A stretch of 64,000 bases of DNA from positions 106,048 to 170,047 of the forward strand of contig JANNRJ010000003.1 in the NCBI GenBank assembly GCA_031401235.1, in the 5' to 3' direction. The notes beneath the pieces are model-generated. The model ran no database searches and was not told the DNA's origin. It saw nothing but the letters and a program-made list of their open reading frames with translations. Position 1 is the first letter of the stretch. Each line of letters opens with the position of its first letter. The stretch is from UBA3006 sp031401235. GTDB lineage: Bacteria; Actinomycetota; Acidimicrobiia; Acidimicrobiales; Ilumatobacteraceae. This document shows positions 51,383 to 61,381 of the stretch, piece by piece. Position numbers and translations under genes: made by a program.

Positions 51383-53692
51383 TTATTGCGCAGCTTGAAT
51401 CGCGTTCCACACTCGCTCGGCAGTGGCGGGCATATCAATATGGCGGACTCCCAAGTGAGATACAGCATCAATTACTGCTGATTGAACAGCGGGTGTTGAG
51501 CCAATGGTTCCGGATTCGCCGATTCCTTTGGCTCCGAGTGGATTGCGTGGGGTTGGAGTTTCCATATGCACAACTTCAAAACTTGGAAGTTCGGCAGCGG
51601 AGATAAACGCATACTCGGCAAGGTTTGAGGTGATCGGATTTCCATCCAGATCAAATCGAACCTCTTCAAGTAATGCTTGGGCCGTTCCTTGAGCGATGCC
51701 GCCATGAATTTGCCCTTCCAACAACAACGGATTAAGTACCCGACCGGCATCATCGCAGGCGACATGGCGAATGTGGCGAACATGACCAGTCTCGGTATCA
51801 ACTTCAACGACCGCTAGATGTGCCCCAAAGGGGAATGTGGCGCCACCAGCAGTGAAGACTGTGTCTTGTACCAGACCGCCGTCACTGGCCACCGATGTAG
51901 ACACTTCGGCCCACGTTTTGGAGACGGCGGGGGTGCCGGCAACATGGAATGCACCTGCTGCCTTATCGAACACGACATCAACTTCATTGGCTTCAAGCAG
52001 CTGAGCCGCATGTGTGCGCGCTTGTTGGACGAGTTCAATTGCTGCTTGCTGTACGGCGGCACCGCCTTGTTGCAGCGACCGAGAGCCCATTGTCCCGCCG
52101 CCAACTGGAACAAGATCGGTATCTCCCCAAACGACATCAATTTCGCTGATGTCGATGCCGGTTTCTTCTGCGGCAATCATCGACCATGCGGTGACGTGTC
52201 CTTGACCTTGTGGTGATGTGCCTGTGTACACCACGGCCCGACCATTGGGGAGTACTTCTATTTTTGCAACTTCGCCGGGAGTAGTACCGCCAGTGATTTC
52301 AACATAGACACTTACTCCGATACCGAGTTGCTTTACATCGCCACGGGCGCGACGCACCGCTTGTTCGGCGCGCAGTTTCGTATACTCGGCGGCGTTGAGC
52401 ACTTTGTCGAGTGCCGCCTCGTAGTCGCCAACGTCATAAGTTTGACCAATGGCGGTGGTGTGTGGCTCATCAAATTTGGCAATGAGGTTCATTCGCCGAA
52501 CTTCGGTGGGGTCCTTGCCGATCTCCGCGGCAAAGAGATCCATCGCTCGTTCAATTGCGGCGGTTGCCTCTGGACGCCCCGCGCCGCGATAGGCCACGGT
52601 TGGAGTGGTATTGGTGACGACAGATACTGTTCGACATTCGATCTTTGGTATGTCGTACACCCCGGACGACATTGGCCGAGTCATAAATGTCGCCAAAATC
52701 GCACCAATGTCCACCCACGCACCGGAGTCTTGAATCACGTGCAACTGGTATGCCTGCACTTTGCCATCGCGCGTGCCACCAATGGTGATGTTTTGAACTT
52801 GGGCACGACCATGGCCAAGTGCGGTCATTGACTCGCTTCGTGTTTCGCACCAACGCACGGGACGGCCCAAATTTTTGGCGATTTGACCGAGTAACAATTC
52901 CTCGGGGTATGCCCCGATCTTGGCCCCAAACCCGCCACCCACGTCCGGTGTAATGATTCGCACATCGCCGTCATTCAAATTGTTGGCTTTTTTCACCTCG
53001 TCGCGTGCACCTTGAGCGTGTTGAGTAGAGAGCCACTGATAGAGACGGCCATCAACCCATGTCGCGGCCGCGCCACGAACTTCTAGCGGGCAAGGTGCGA
53101 CTCGCTGATTGACAAATCTTCCTTTAACGACAACTTCACATTCTTCGAAAATTGCCTCCCCGGTATTATCTGGCATACCAATAGCGGTGCTGTCGAACAC
53201 TACGTTGCTCCCGCATTCTTCGTAAATGAGAGTCGAACTGGTCAATGCCGCTTCAACGTCAACGAGTACTTCAAGTGGGTCGTAATCAACGATCACCTTT
53301 TCGACCGCATCCTCACCTTGATCAGCAAGCTCGGTGAGAATCACTGCAAGTGGTTCGCCGACATAACGAACTTTGTCGGTGGCCAAGAGTGTTCGTTTGG
53401 CAGTTGGATTGAATGTGGCAGCCACGGGTTGTAGATCAAGATCCTCAGCCGTGTAAATCGCGATAACCCCAGGGGATGTCAATGCCTCGGTGACATCAAT
53501 ATTGGTGATTCGTCCATGGGCGATACTTGCCCGTACGTAGGTGACATGAGCCGCGTTGACCAGTAACGGCTCGCTTTGTAGATCGTCCACATAGACGCCG
53601 CCAGTGGTCAAAAATTTGGGGTCCTCTTTACGTAAGACGCGGTTGCCGAGAATACTGCCAGCCACATGAACTCCAGTCTGGGTCTTGCTCAT
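51383..53692 (-). CDS. Second molybdopterin-binding large subunit (CoxL-like), orphan
   Basis: 769 residues with the complete large-subunit plan. Active-site loop AYRGAGR (367-373) and catalytic E726 in KGIGESGTIG match form II. No small or medium subunit gene adjoins it: its neighbours are a PIN toxin and ftsB. It is clearly diverged from the first coxL. It may share CoxS and CoxM, or use partners elsewhere. The intact key residues argue against a decaying copy. Confidence 0.85.
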   Translation of the reverse strand: MSKTQTGVHVAGSILGNRVLRKEDPKFLTTGGVYVDDLQSEPLLVNAAHVTYVRASIAHGRITNIDVTEALTSPGVIAIYTAEDLDLQPVAATFNPTAKRTLLATDKVRYVGEPLAVILTELADQGEDAVEKVIVDYDPLEVLVDVEAALTSSTLIYEECGSNVVFDSTAIGMPDNTGEAIFEECEVVVKGRFVNQRVAPCPLEVRGAAATWVDGRLYQWLSTQHAQGARDEVKKANNLNDGDVRIITPDVGGGFGAKIGAYPEELLLGQIAKNLGRPVRWCETRSESMTALGHGRAQVQNITIGGTRDGKVQAYQLHVIQDSGAWVDIGAILATFMTRPMSSGVYDIPKIECRTVSVVTNTTPTVAYRGAGRPEATAAIERAMDLFAAEIGKDPTEVRRMNLIAKFDEPHTTAIGQTYDVGDYEAALDKVLNAAEYTKLRAEQAVRRARGDVKQLGIGVSVYVEITGGTTPGEVAKIEVLPNGRAVVYTGTSPQGQGHVTAWSMIAAEETGIDISEIDVVWGDTDLVPVGGGTMGSRSLQQGGAAVQQAAIELVQQARTHAAQLLEANEVDVVFDKAAGAFHVAGTPAVSKTWAEVSTSVASDGGLVQDTVFTAGGATFPFGAHLAVVEVDTETGHVRHIRHVACDDAGRVLNPLLLEGQIHGGIAQGTAQALLEEVRFDLDGNPITSNLAEYAFISAAELPSFEVVHMETPTPRNPLGAKGIGESGTIGSTPAVQSAVIDAVSHLGVRHIDMPATAERVWNAIQAAQ

Positions 53693-53742
53693 CGCAAGAA
53701 CGGATCAAAAAGTATTAGCCGAATGATAGCCAGTGTGGCAAG

Positions 53743-54177
53743 TTAAGGCTTTAGCGGATCAAGTGCGATGAGCCCATCAGCGGCGTGTTGTACGGCATCG
53801 AGGGAACGCACCAGCAAAATATTGGAGACCACGTTGTATGGCCAGCGTTCGGGGAGGACCGTCGACATGGCCGGGAGATCGATCATCGGAACACGGCGTT
53901 CATTGGGGTGCAAATATCCCAATTGGGTGCGAATCGCTTCCTGCAATCCGGCATCGGTCTTGAGGTAAGTCACTTGATCCTGCAAGGCCTCATTCGTATC
54001 TTCAAATCCAGCATATTCGGATGAACGTTGGGACAAAAGGTCACGTTGCTGAAACCATGTACGCACCGGCAAGATGAATAACGCAACAATGAGGGCAAGA
54101 ATGGCTAGAACCCCGACCGGGATTGCCGCCAATCGCAGCGATCGATTTTTGACGATATGAATTTCGGCGCTGGACAC
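53743..54177 (-). CDS. ftsB: FtsB/DivIC-like septum formation initiator
   Basis: 144 residues. One membrane helix (about 15-37) is followed by a coiled-coil stretch (FQQRDLLSQRSSEYAGFEDTNEALQDQVTYL) and a segment with IRTQLGYLHPNERRVPMIDLP typical of FtsB-type proteins. The GTG start has GGAAGG directly upstream. The position after eno is the standard actinobacterial one. Works in the divisome with FtsL and FtsQ. Confidence 0.85.
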   Translation of the reverse strand: MSSAEIHIVKNRSLRLAAIPVGVLAILALIVALFILPVRTWFQQRDLLSQRSSEYAGFEDTNEALQDQVTYLKTDAGLQEAIRTQLGYLHPNERRVPMIDLPAMSTVLPERWPYNVVSNILLVRSLDAVQHAADGLIALDPLKP

Positions 54178-54229
54178 CCTTCCATTGTGGCTGGTGGCCC
54201 AGCCGAAATAGTGGCACGCCGGTATCTAT

Positions 54230-55510
54230 CTAGCGAAGCGGAGCGAGGGCGTTTCTGCCGATAAAGGTGGCCCGGGTACCGAGCTCTTCTTCTATGCGCA
54301 ATAAACGGTTGTATTTGGCGACACGTTCACTGCGGGCTGGAGCGCCAATTTTAATTTGACCACAATTAGTCGCCACTGCCAGATCGGCAATGGTTGTGTC
54401 TTCAGTTTCGCCGCTTCGATGACTCATCACACTCGTGTAGCGATTGGCCTTAGCAAGCTCGATCGTGGCAAGTGTTTCCGAGAGTGTGCCAATTTGATTC
54501 ACCTTGATCAGAACGCCGTTGGCAATTCCATTTTCGATACCGCGCTGCAATCGATGTGGATTGGTGACGAACAAGTCGTCTCCAATTAGTTGAGTGCGTG
54601 ATCCCAGTTTCTTGGTCAAAGTTTCCCATCCGGTCCAATCATCTTCGGCCATTCCATCTTCAATTGAGATAATTGGATATTTATTGACCAACCCAACCCA
54701 CCACGAAGCCAGATCATCACTGGAAAGAACTGCATTGTCTCCGGCAAGGTGATATTTGCCATCTCGATAGAGTTCACTCATCGCTGGGTCGAGGGCGATT
54801 GCGATGTCTTCACCTGGTCGATATCCAGCGCGGACAATTGCGTCCACTAATGCAGTGATGGCGGCCTCGTTGTTTTCGAGATCTGGGGCGAAACCGCCTT
54901 CGTCGCCAACAGCGGTGCTCAACCCGCGTTCATGTAACAAACTTCTAAGAGCGTGGTAACACTCGACACCCCAGCGCAATGCCTCTCGATAAGTTTTTGC
55001 ACCTACCGGCATGATCATGAATTCTTGAAGGTCCACATTGTTATCGGCATGGACGCCACCGTTGAGAACATTCATCATTGGTATTGGCAAAAGGTGCGCC
55101 TCGGATCCGCCAACTGACAGATACAGGGGCTGGTTTCGCTCGTTGGCGTTGGCATGGGCACAAGCAAGACTCACACCGAGAATCGCATTGGCTCCCAGGC
55201 GAGACTTGTTTGCTGTGCCATCCAAGGCAATGAGTATTTCGTCTACTTCCACTTGATTGCTTACGTCGTGACCATGCAGCGCTTTATCAATTTCATTATT
55301 CACATTGGTTACGGCTTGCGACACGCCCCGTCCGTTATAACGCGCACCGCCATCGCGAAGTTCCGCGGCTTCATGGGCTCCCGTTGAGGCACCTGAAGGC
55401 ACGATTGCTCGGCCGCGTATTCCGCCAGCCAAAATTACGTCGACTTCGACAGTGGGATTTCCGCGCGAGTCGAGCACCTCGCGACCAACGATGCGATCGA
55501 TCGTGCTCAT
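54230..55510 (-). CDS. eno: Enolase
   Basis: Converts 2-phosphoglycerate to phosphoenolpyruvate. 426 residues. The N-terminus IVGREVLDSRGNPTVEVDV, the GGVHADNN loop, VGDEGGFAP and SHRSGETEDTTIADLAV are all typical, with GQIKIGAPARSER near the end. TAGCGT lies six bases before the ATG, giving eno its own leaderless promoter within the cluster. Confidence 0.98.
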   Translation of the reverse strand: MSTIDRIVGREVLDSRGNPTVEVDVILAGGIRGRAIVPSGASTGAHEAAELRDGGARYNGRGVSQAVTNVNNEIDKALHGHDVSNQVEVDEILIALDGTANKSRLGANAILGVSLACAHANANERNQPLYLSVGGSEAHLLPIPMMNVLNGGVHADNNVDLQEFMIMPVGAKTYREALRWGVECYHALRSLLHERGLSTAVGDEGGFAPDLENNEAAITALVDAIVRAGYRPGEDIAIALDPAMSELYRDGKYHLAGDNAVLSSDDLASWWVGLVNKYPIISIEDGMAEDDWTGWETLTKKLGSRTQLIGDDLFVTNPHRLQRGIENGIANGVLIKVNQIGTLSETLATIELAKANRYTSVMSHRSGETEDTTIADLAVATNCGQIKIGAPARSERVAKYNRLLRIEEELGTRATFIGRNALAPLR

Positions 55511-55516
55511 AGTTCC

Positions 55517-55522
55517 ACGCTA
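55517..55522 (-). promoter_or_regulatory. -10 hexamer TAGCGT of a leaderless promoter (eno)
   Basis: On the minus strand TAGCGT is followed by six bases (GGAACT) and the ATG. Confidence 0.5.
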
Positions 55523-55548
55523 GCCATTTATCGTTAATCGCCAGATAG

Positions 55549-57027
55549 TCACAGACGCTTTGCTTCTTCCCATAATGCGTCGAGTTCGGCCAAAGATGCA
55601 GTTGTCATATTCAAGTTGCGTTGATGAGCCTGTTGTTCAATATATTCAAAGCGACTACGAAACTTATTTGCGGCAAGTCGCAACGCAAGTTCCGCGTCAT
55701 GGCCGATATGGCGAGCAAGATTTACCACGCTGAACAGCAAATCGCCGAGTTCCATGCGCACAATTTCTGGAACTTCACCAATATCAATTGCCTGTCTAAG
55801 TTCAGCAGTTTCCTCAACAATTTTGGCGTACGCACCCTCTGCGCTAGGCCAATCAAAGCCAACGTCGGCTGCTCGTTTCTGCAGTTTGGTGGCCAAAATA
55901 AGTGACGGGGATGAAACCGCGACACCCTCGAACGCTGACACTGGTTCCGAAAACTGCTCAGATTTGTCTTGGCGTTCAGATTTCTTTACCGCTTCCCACG
56001 TCGTCACCACGTCTTCAGCACTAGTGATCACTACGTCCCCAAACACATGGGGGTGACGACGCACCAGTTTGGAATGAATTGTTCGAGCAATGTCGACCAT
56101 AGAAAAGCGCCCTTGTTCCTCGGCGATGGCGGCATGAAACTCTATTTGGTAGAGCAAGTCGCCGAGTTCTTCGATGAGTGCTTCGTCGGTGGTGTGGTCA
56201 TCGCTCTCTATGGCTCCAAGTGCATCAACCACCTCGTAGGTTTCCTCGAGCAAGTATTTGATTAGAGAATCATGTGTTTGTTCACGGTCCCATGGACATT
56301 GTTGACGAAGTGTTCGAGCCAGTTGATGGAGTTTGGCCATTTCGCCAGCAATTGGACTCCCTAGTTGGGGAATGTACAGCGATGTGAGATGGTCGGCGAC
56401 AACGATCTGATCCATTTGCTTCCATGTGGTGTGTTCGACCCGTTGATCGGGGAGCCCAAGGTGATGGAGGACTATCACTGGTTCATCTCCCGAAGAAGTC
56501 TCATGAGCCAATTTCACGTCCGACAGCACCCAATCGGAGTGCACCTGGGCGACAAGCATCGGACCACGCTCACCGGCGGCTTCAGTCGCAAAACGATGGC
56601 CGTCGATGAGTCGGACGCCTGCATTCACCGGATCGATACCAATTGCAGCCCAGGCCAGATCTAGAAAGCTCAATGCCGGCAAAATCTGAACGGAAATTCG
56701 TGGATCACATGCCAGTTGCGCCACACTACTTTCAAGTACCAGTGGCGAGCCGGGAACGGCGTAGAGCACTTCGCCGTGCTTGATCGCCCCAGCAATCACA
56801 TGTTCGGTAATTGTGGCATACACCTCATCAAATGTTTCAAGTTGGTCATACAAGTCGTCAAAACTGATTGCTCGCGGTAGTAGTGACGCAGTTGGATGCT
56901 TGCGTGTTCGAACAAATTGGACCTTGATAGTTTCGATCGCATTTAGCGTGGCTTGGGTGAGCGTATTTGTCGGACCAGGTCCAAGTCCGACGATCACTAC
57001 GGATGGAATTACATCGCCCGGACTCAT
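55549..57027 (-). CDS. mazG: MazG nucleoside triphosphate pyrophosphohydrolase fused to a tetrapyrrole-methylase domain (YabN type)
   Basis: 492 residues. Residues 1 to about 220 are an SAM-dependent tetrapyrrole-methylase-like domain (VIVGLGPGPTNTL, YAVPGSP). The rest is a tandem MazG: CPWDREQTHDSLIKYLLEETYEV, EELGDLLYQIEFH, then VEETAEL and MELGDLLFSVVNL. The fusion is the known YabN arrangement. MazG hydrolyses non-canonical NTPs. Follows the ppi gene by three bases. Confidence 0.93.
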   Translation of the reverse strand: MSPGDVIPSVVIVGLGPGPTNTLTQATLNAIETIKVQFVRTRKHPTASLLPRAISFDDLYDQLETFDEVYATITEHVIAGAIKHGEVLYAVPGSPLVLESSVAQLACDPRISVQILPALSFLDLAWAAIGIDPVNAGVRLIDGHRFATEAAGERGPMLVAQVHSDWVLSDVKLAHETSSGDEPVIVLHHLGLPDQRVEHTTWKQMDQIVVADHLTSLYIPQLGSPIAGEMAKLHQLARTLRQQCPWDREQTHDSLIKYLLEETYEVVDALGAIESDDHTTDEALIEELGDLLYQIEFHAAIAEEQGRFSMVDIARTIHSKLVRRHPHVFGDVVITSAEDVVTTWEAVKKSERQDKSEQFSEPVSAFEGVAVSSPSLILATKLQKRAADVGFDWPSAEGAYAKIVEETAELRQAIDIGEVPEIVRMELGDLLFSVVNLARHIGHDAELALRLAANKFRSRFEYIEQQAHQRNLNMTTASLAELDALWEEAKRL

Positions 57028-57030
57028 TTG

Positions 57031-57942
57031 CTAGTTAGCAATGATTTCGCCTGTGGCAGGATTCCATCGTCCATATGAAGACTTCACCGATATAGAAGCC
57101 GTGGCGAGATATCCGGTGAGCAATATATGACCAGGATCGGAGGCAAGTGACGCAGTAAGAGAATCGGCAATCTCGACAAATGGACGAATCAGAATGATGT
57201 GCCAGCCAAAACTTGATTTAACTGGACCGTAGGGGACTTCTGCACGTGCCTGTAATGCGCCTGCCGTGAATCCAGCGTCAAATTGAGTCTGAATTTCGGA
57301 TAGTGCCAAGCATTCGTTGTTGCTACTACCCAGAATTCCACCTGTTGTGTCAGCACCAGGTTCGGTGGAATAGGTTCCTGCCAATGATCCAAAGTCATCG
57401 CCGTCGGCGAGCAATTCGAGCACTTTGTTGGCAGTTGATTCATCTTCTACCAGTATGTGACGCATACACATCACTCCTAATTTTGCCGGGCGATCGGCGT
57501 ACATATTGATCAACTCATCTGTGCTCGGGATCTCGACTCGTTGTAGCGCCAAATCTGCGCTATTGAGAAACACGATGAGTTCTTTTAACTCAGGATCTAA
57601 TAGTGCGGTTTGGCTGTCTTGCTCAAGTTGGTTCACAACCAACTGGCGATCGGCGTCGGATACGGATTGGTCGTATATGGCGAGCAACTGAGTAGTCGCT
57701 TTGCCGCGAAGAAGGGCTCCAAGCACGGAGCGAGTTGTTTCGCCGGTGGCCCGACCGTTGACGAGTTCAAGTTGGTCAGCATCGGCCAAACTTTGCATTG
57801 TTTGTTCGAATTCGTCCACGCTTATTTTATCGGACCCGATGCTTACGGCACTCGTGGAGAGACTATTTGAACATGCCGGAAGGGTGGCTAGGGCCAAGGC
57901 GAAGCCGATGAGTCCAAGAGATCGACGGGTCATCTTGTTCAC
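57031..57942 (-). CDS. Lipoprotein with parvulin-type peptidyl-prolyl isomerase domain (SurA/PrsA-like)
   Basis: 303 residues. Signal peptide ending in a lipobox, LPACS, with C24 as the lipidated cysteine. A SurA_N-like helical region is followed by a parvulin domain (RHILVEDESTANKVLELL, FGSLAGTYSTEPGADTTGG, GPVKSSFGWHIILI). It would help proteins fold outside the membrane. Overlaps mfd by four bases. This position between mfd and mazG is common in actinobacteria. Confidence 0.9.
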   Translation of the reverse strand: MNKMTRRSLGLIGFALALATLPACSNSLSTSAVSIGSDKISVDEFEQTMQSLADADQLELVNGRATGETTRSVLGALLRGKATTQLLAIYDQSVSDADRQLVVNQLEQDSQTALLDPELKELIVFLNSADLALQRVEIPSTDELINMYADRPAKLGVMCMRHILVEDESTANKVLELLADGDDFGSLAGTYSTEPGADTTGGILGSSNNECLALSEIQTQFDAGFTAGALQARAEVPYGPVKSSFGWHIILIRPFVEIADSLTASLASDPGHILLTGYLATASISVKSSYGRWNPATGEIIAN

Positions 57943-60900
57943 ATTAGTTCGCGCAAGAAATCAACTAAGAACGACGTAACGTTTCCAGTTTCGGCATTTC
58001 CAGATTTTGGATCCGAATTGGGGATATCAATTGTCACCAGTTTCAAGGTGTCGTTATATATGGAGCCCTGTGAAATGCGCTGTAATCTCATGACCTCGCT
58101 AGCTTTTAACGAAATTGGAAACATTTTCGCGCGACGATTGGCCACCACGAGTTCGCGAATGCCAAGGCGATGGCATTCAGCTCGTAATTGACCCACGACG
58201 AGGAGAGCCTGGGCAGGTATCGGGAGCGGACCATAGCGATCCAGCCATTCGGCACCAATGTCGGTGACGTCTTCTCCTGAAGTGACGGCCGCCAGTCGGC
58301 GATATGCGTCCAGGCGGAGTTCTTCCTTTGACACGTAATCGATTGGCAAGAATGCTTGAGTTGGCACATCAAGTTTCAGTTCCGGAACAATCTGAGGCAT
58401 TGGTTCATTTTTCATCTCGGCAACTGCCTCTGTCACAAGTTGACAATAGAGGTCGTACCCAACCGCGGCGATGTGTCCGCTTTGAGCCTCGCCGAGCAAA
58501 TTACCGGCACCTCTAATTTCAAGGTCGCGCATTGCGATTTTGAATCCGCTACCCAATTCAGTGGACTCGCCGATAGTGCGAAGCCGTTCATAGGCCTCCT
58601 GAGAAAGTGCCCGATCGCGAGGATGAAACATGTAGGCATAGGCGCGAGAACCGCTACGACCTACTCGACCACGAATTTGATGCAGCTGCCCGAGTCCCAA
58701 TAGATCAGCGCGCTCGACTACGAGAGTGTTTACTGTTGGCATATCGATACCGCTTTCGATGATTGTGGTACACACCAGCACATCAAAGCGGCCTTCCCAG
58801 AAATCGATGACCGCTTGCTCAAGTGCGTTTTCATCCATTTGCCCGTGGGCCACAGTGATGCGCGCCTCGGGAACAAGTTCACGAAGTTCGCGGGCGCGAT
58901 CTTCAATCGTCTGCACTCGATTGTGAACCCAGAAAACTTGTCCATCGCGCAACAGTTCGCGTCGGATTGCTTCGGTGGCGACGCGTTCGTCAGTCTCGCC
59001 GACAAAGGTAAGAATCGGTTGACGATCGGCCGGTGGCGTTTGCAAAAGTGACAAATCACGAATTCCGACGAGACTCATTTCTAGTGTTCGTGGAATTGGC
59101 GTTGCGGTAAGCGTGAGCACATCAACGTTCGTTTTTAGTTTTTTCATTGATTCTTTGTGACTCACGCCGAATCGCTGTTCTTCGTCGACCACAAGTAGTC
59201 CGAGATCTTTGAACTTCACCGAATCTTGCAATAGCCGATGGGTACCAATGACACAGTCGATTTCCCCGCTGGCCAAACCGCGATTCACCTTCTTTGCTTG
59301 TGCCGGGGTGAGAAATCTCGACAAGGTCTCCACTCGAATTGGGTATCCGGCGAAACGCTCGCTAAATGTATTGCCATGCTGCGAGGCCAGCAATGTGGTG
59401 GGCACGAGAACGGCAACTTGCTTTCCATCTTGTATACATTTGAACGCGGCACGAATGGCAACTTCGGTTTTGCCAAATCCAACGTCGCCGCACACAAGTC
59501 GATCCATTGGAACATCGCGCTCCATGTCGGCTTTCGTGGCCTCGATTGCCAATCGCTGATCGGGAGTCTCGACATAGGGAAATGCTGCTTCCATTTCAGC
59601 CTGCCACGGCGTATCGATCGGAAATGGATGACCCCGTGCTGTGACACGACGCTGGTAGAGGACGACAAGTTCTTGGGCGATTTCTCGCACGACTGATCGA
59701 ACCCGTTGCTTGGCACGGGCAAAATCGCTTCCGCCGAGTCGGTGCAAAGTGGGCGATTCGCCACCCACATATTGGCGAACCGCATCAATGTGATCAGTGG
59801 GAACATAGAGTTTGTCGCCATCTTTGTATGCAAGCAGCAGATAGTCGCGCTCGGAACCGCCCATCGAGCGGGTGACCATTCCTTCATATCGGCCCACACC
59901 GTGGTGATGATGAACTACATAATCACCAGGTTTGAGATCTTGAAAAACGGTCGTGGAATCGCGCTTTCGTGCTCGTGGTTGACGATGCGTGCGAGGGCGG
60001 CCGGTGAGATCGGATTCAGAAATAATCGCCAATTCACAATCCGGCAAGGTGCACCCACGATGCAAAGGTGCCACGACGACATAAACGCCAGGTTTATGCA
60101 AGTCAACGGAATCGTCAGCCAATTGAGAACAATCGGTCACGGCGACACCTTGTTCCCTGAAAACTTCAATGAGTCGGGTTGCCGAGCCAGTGCCTTCGGC
60201 GGCGAGAATCACTCGCCATTTCTTGGCCACCAATTGGATAACTCGACGTGCTGTTGCCTCAGCATCTCCGGTAATTGGTCCGCACGAACTGGATTGCACC
60301 ATCGGAATATCAATTGCTTCAGCGGGAGCGACGATTGACAATGCTCTAAGTGACTGCGACGAGGCAAGCAGGTGGTCTATCTCAGCGTGCAATCGAGGGA
60401 ATGATTTTTCGGCATCGCGAGCCCAGGTGGAGGCGAGAGCGCGAGCGAGATCGTCCTCTTCGGCGAGCAAGTCGCGGGCTCGGTCACGCATTCGGCGTGG
60501 ATCAATAAGGACAAGTCGCGAATGCGAATCCAACAAATCAGTGAGGAGTAGATCCTCTTCAACTAGCCAAGGGAGCCAGCTTTCCATGCCATCGAAAACT
60601 GCGCCGTCACTCAATCGATCCCAATGTTCACGACCCCACGGTTCGCTAGCTACAAGTTTCTGTGCTCGTTGTCGAGTGCGATCGTCAAGCTGTAACTCGC
60701 GGGCGGCGAAGATCACAGCTTCGGTCAAATTATCGGTACTTCGTTGATCGTTCACATTGAACGAAGTGAGTCGGTCGACTTCGTCTCCCCATAGGTCAAT
60801 ACGAACAGGGGTATCTGCTGTGGACGGAAAGATGTCGATGATTGACCCGCGGCGGGACACTTCACCGCGATGTTCTACAAGTTCTTCTCGCCGATATCCT

Positions 60901-61367
60901 TCCTTCACAAGACGACTTAGTAATGAATCAGCATCAATTTGGTCACCAGGGTGAATGACAATCGGTTCGATCAAACGTGCATCTGGGCCAAGTTTTTGTA
61001 ACAAGGCGCGAATACCGGCCACGACGATACGCGGGCGCTGTGAGCCCTGAAGGCGCCATAACACTTCGAGTCGTCGACCCATTGTCTCCACATTTGGGCT
61101 CACCCGCTCAAATGGCAATGTTTCCCATGCTGGGAAAAGCAGTGCTTCCTTTGGTCCAAAAAATTGGGTTAGATCGTCATGAAGTTGGGCTGCGTCGGTG
61201 CCCGTCGCTGTGGCAATGATCAAAGTTGTCGATGGTGATCGCTGAGCCAGTCCAGCGATCACCGTGGCTCGAGCGTTTTCAGCGCAGGCGAGCATTGAAT
61301 TGTTGCCAATGCTGGAAACAAGTCCTGGTTCGGCACTCGCAATGTGGGCGATGGCCGAAAGCAACAT
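57939..61367 (-). CDS. mfd: Transcription-repair coupling factor Mfd
   Basis: 1142 residues from the ATG at 61367; a longer start would overlap pth. N-terminal UvrB-like region (LLFPAWETLPFERVSPN), RNA polymerase-binding domain (LKPGDYVVHHHHGVGRYEGM), then a RecG-like helicase with GDVGFGKTEVAIRAA, DEEQRFG, TATPIPRTLEMSL and QIRGRVGRSG, and a C-terminal TRCF domain. Removes stalled polymerase and recruits UvrABC. Confidence 0.97.
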   Translation of the reverse strand: MLLSAIAHIASAEPGLVSSIGNNSMLACAENARATVIAGLAQRSPSTTLIIATATGTDAAQLHDDLTQFFGPKEALLFPAWETLPFERVSPNVETMGRRLEVLWRLQGSQRPRIVVAGIRALLQKLGPDARLIEPIVIHPGDQIDADSLLSRLVKEGYRREELVEHRGEVSRRGSIIDIFPSTADTPVRIDLWGDEVDRLTSFNVNDQRSTDNLTEAVIFAARELQLDDRTRQRAQKLVASEPWGREHWDRLSDGAVFDGMESWLPWLVEEDLLLTDLLDSHSRLVLIDPRRMRDRARDLLAEEDDLARALASTWARDAEKSFPRLHAEIDHLLASSQSLRALSIVAPAEAIDIPMVQSSSCGPITGDAEATARRVIQLVAKKWRVILAAEGTGSATRLIEVFREQGVAVTDCSQLADDSVDLHKPGVYVVVAPLHRGCTLPDCELAIISESDLTGRPRTHRQPRARKRDSTTVFQDLKPGDYVVHHHHGVGRYEGMVTRSMGGSERDYLLLAYKDGDKLYVPTDHIDAVRQYVGGESPTLHRLGGSDFARAKQRVRSVVREIAQELVVLYQRRVTARGHPFPIDTPWQAEMEAAFPYVETPDQRLAIEATKADMERDVPMDRLVCGDVGFGKTEVAIRAAFKCIQDGKQVAVLVPTTLLASQHGNTFSERFAGYPIRVETLSRFLTPAQAKKVNRGLASGEIDCVIGTHRLLQDSVKFKDLGLLVVDEEQRFGVSHKESMKKLKTNVDVLTLTATPIPRTLEMSLVGIRDLSLLQTPPADRQPILTFVGETDERVATEAIRRELLRDGQVFWVHNRVQTIEDRARELRELVPEARITVAHGQMDENALEQAVIDFWEGRFDVLVCTTIIESGIDMPTVNTLVVERADLLGLGQLHQIRGRVGRSGSRAYAYMFHPRDRALSQEAYERLRTIGESTELGSGFKIAMRDLEIRGAGNLLGEAQSGHIAAVGYDLYCQLVTEAVAEMKNEPMPQIVPELKLDVPTQAFLPIDYVSKEELRLDAYRRLAAVTSGEDVTDIGAEWLDRYGPLPIPAQALLVVGQLRAECHRLGIRELVVANRRAKMFPISLKASEVMRLQRISQGSIYNDTLKLVTIDIPNSDPKSGNAETGNVTSFLVDFLRELM

Positions 61368-61381
61368 TGGTATGTCGTTGT

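Noticed and set aside
52328..52831. A 167-codon open frame antisense to the orphan coxL
   Set aside because: Shadow of a conserved large-subunit region; composition is not protein-like.
59706..60338. A 210-codon open frame antisense to mfd
   Set aside because: It lies entirely within mfd and its translation has no recognisable domain.
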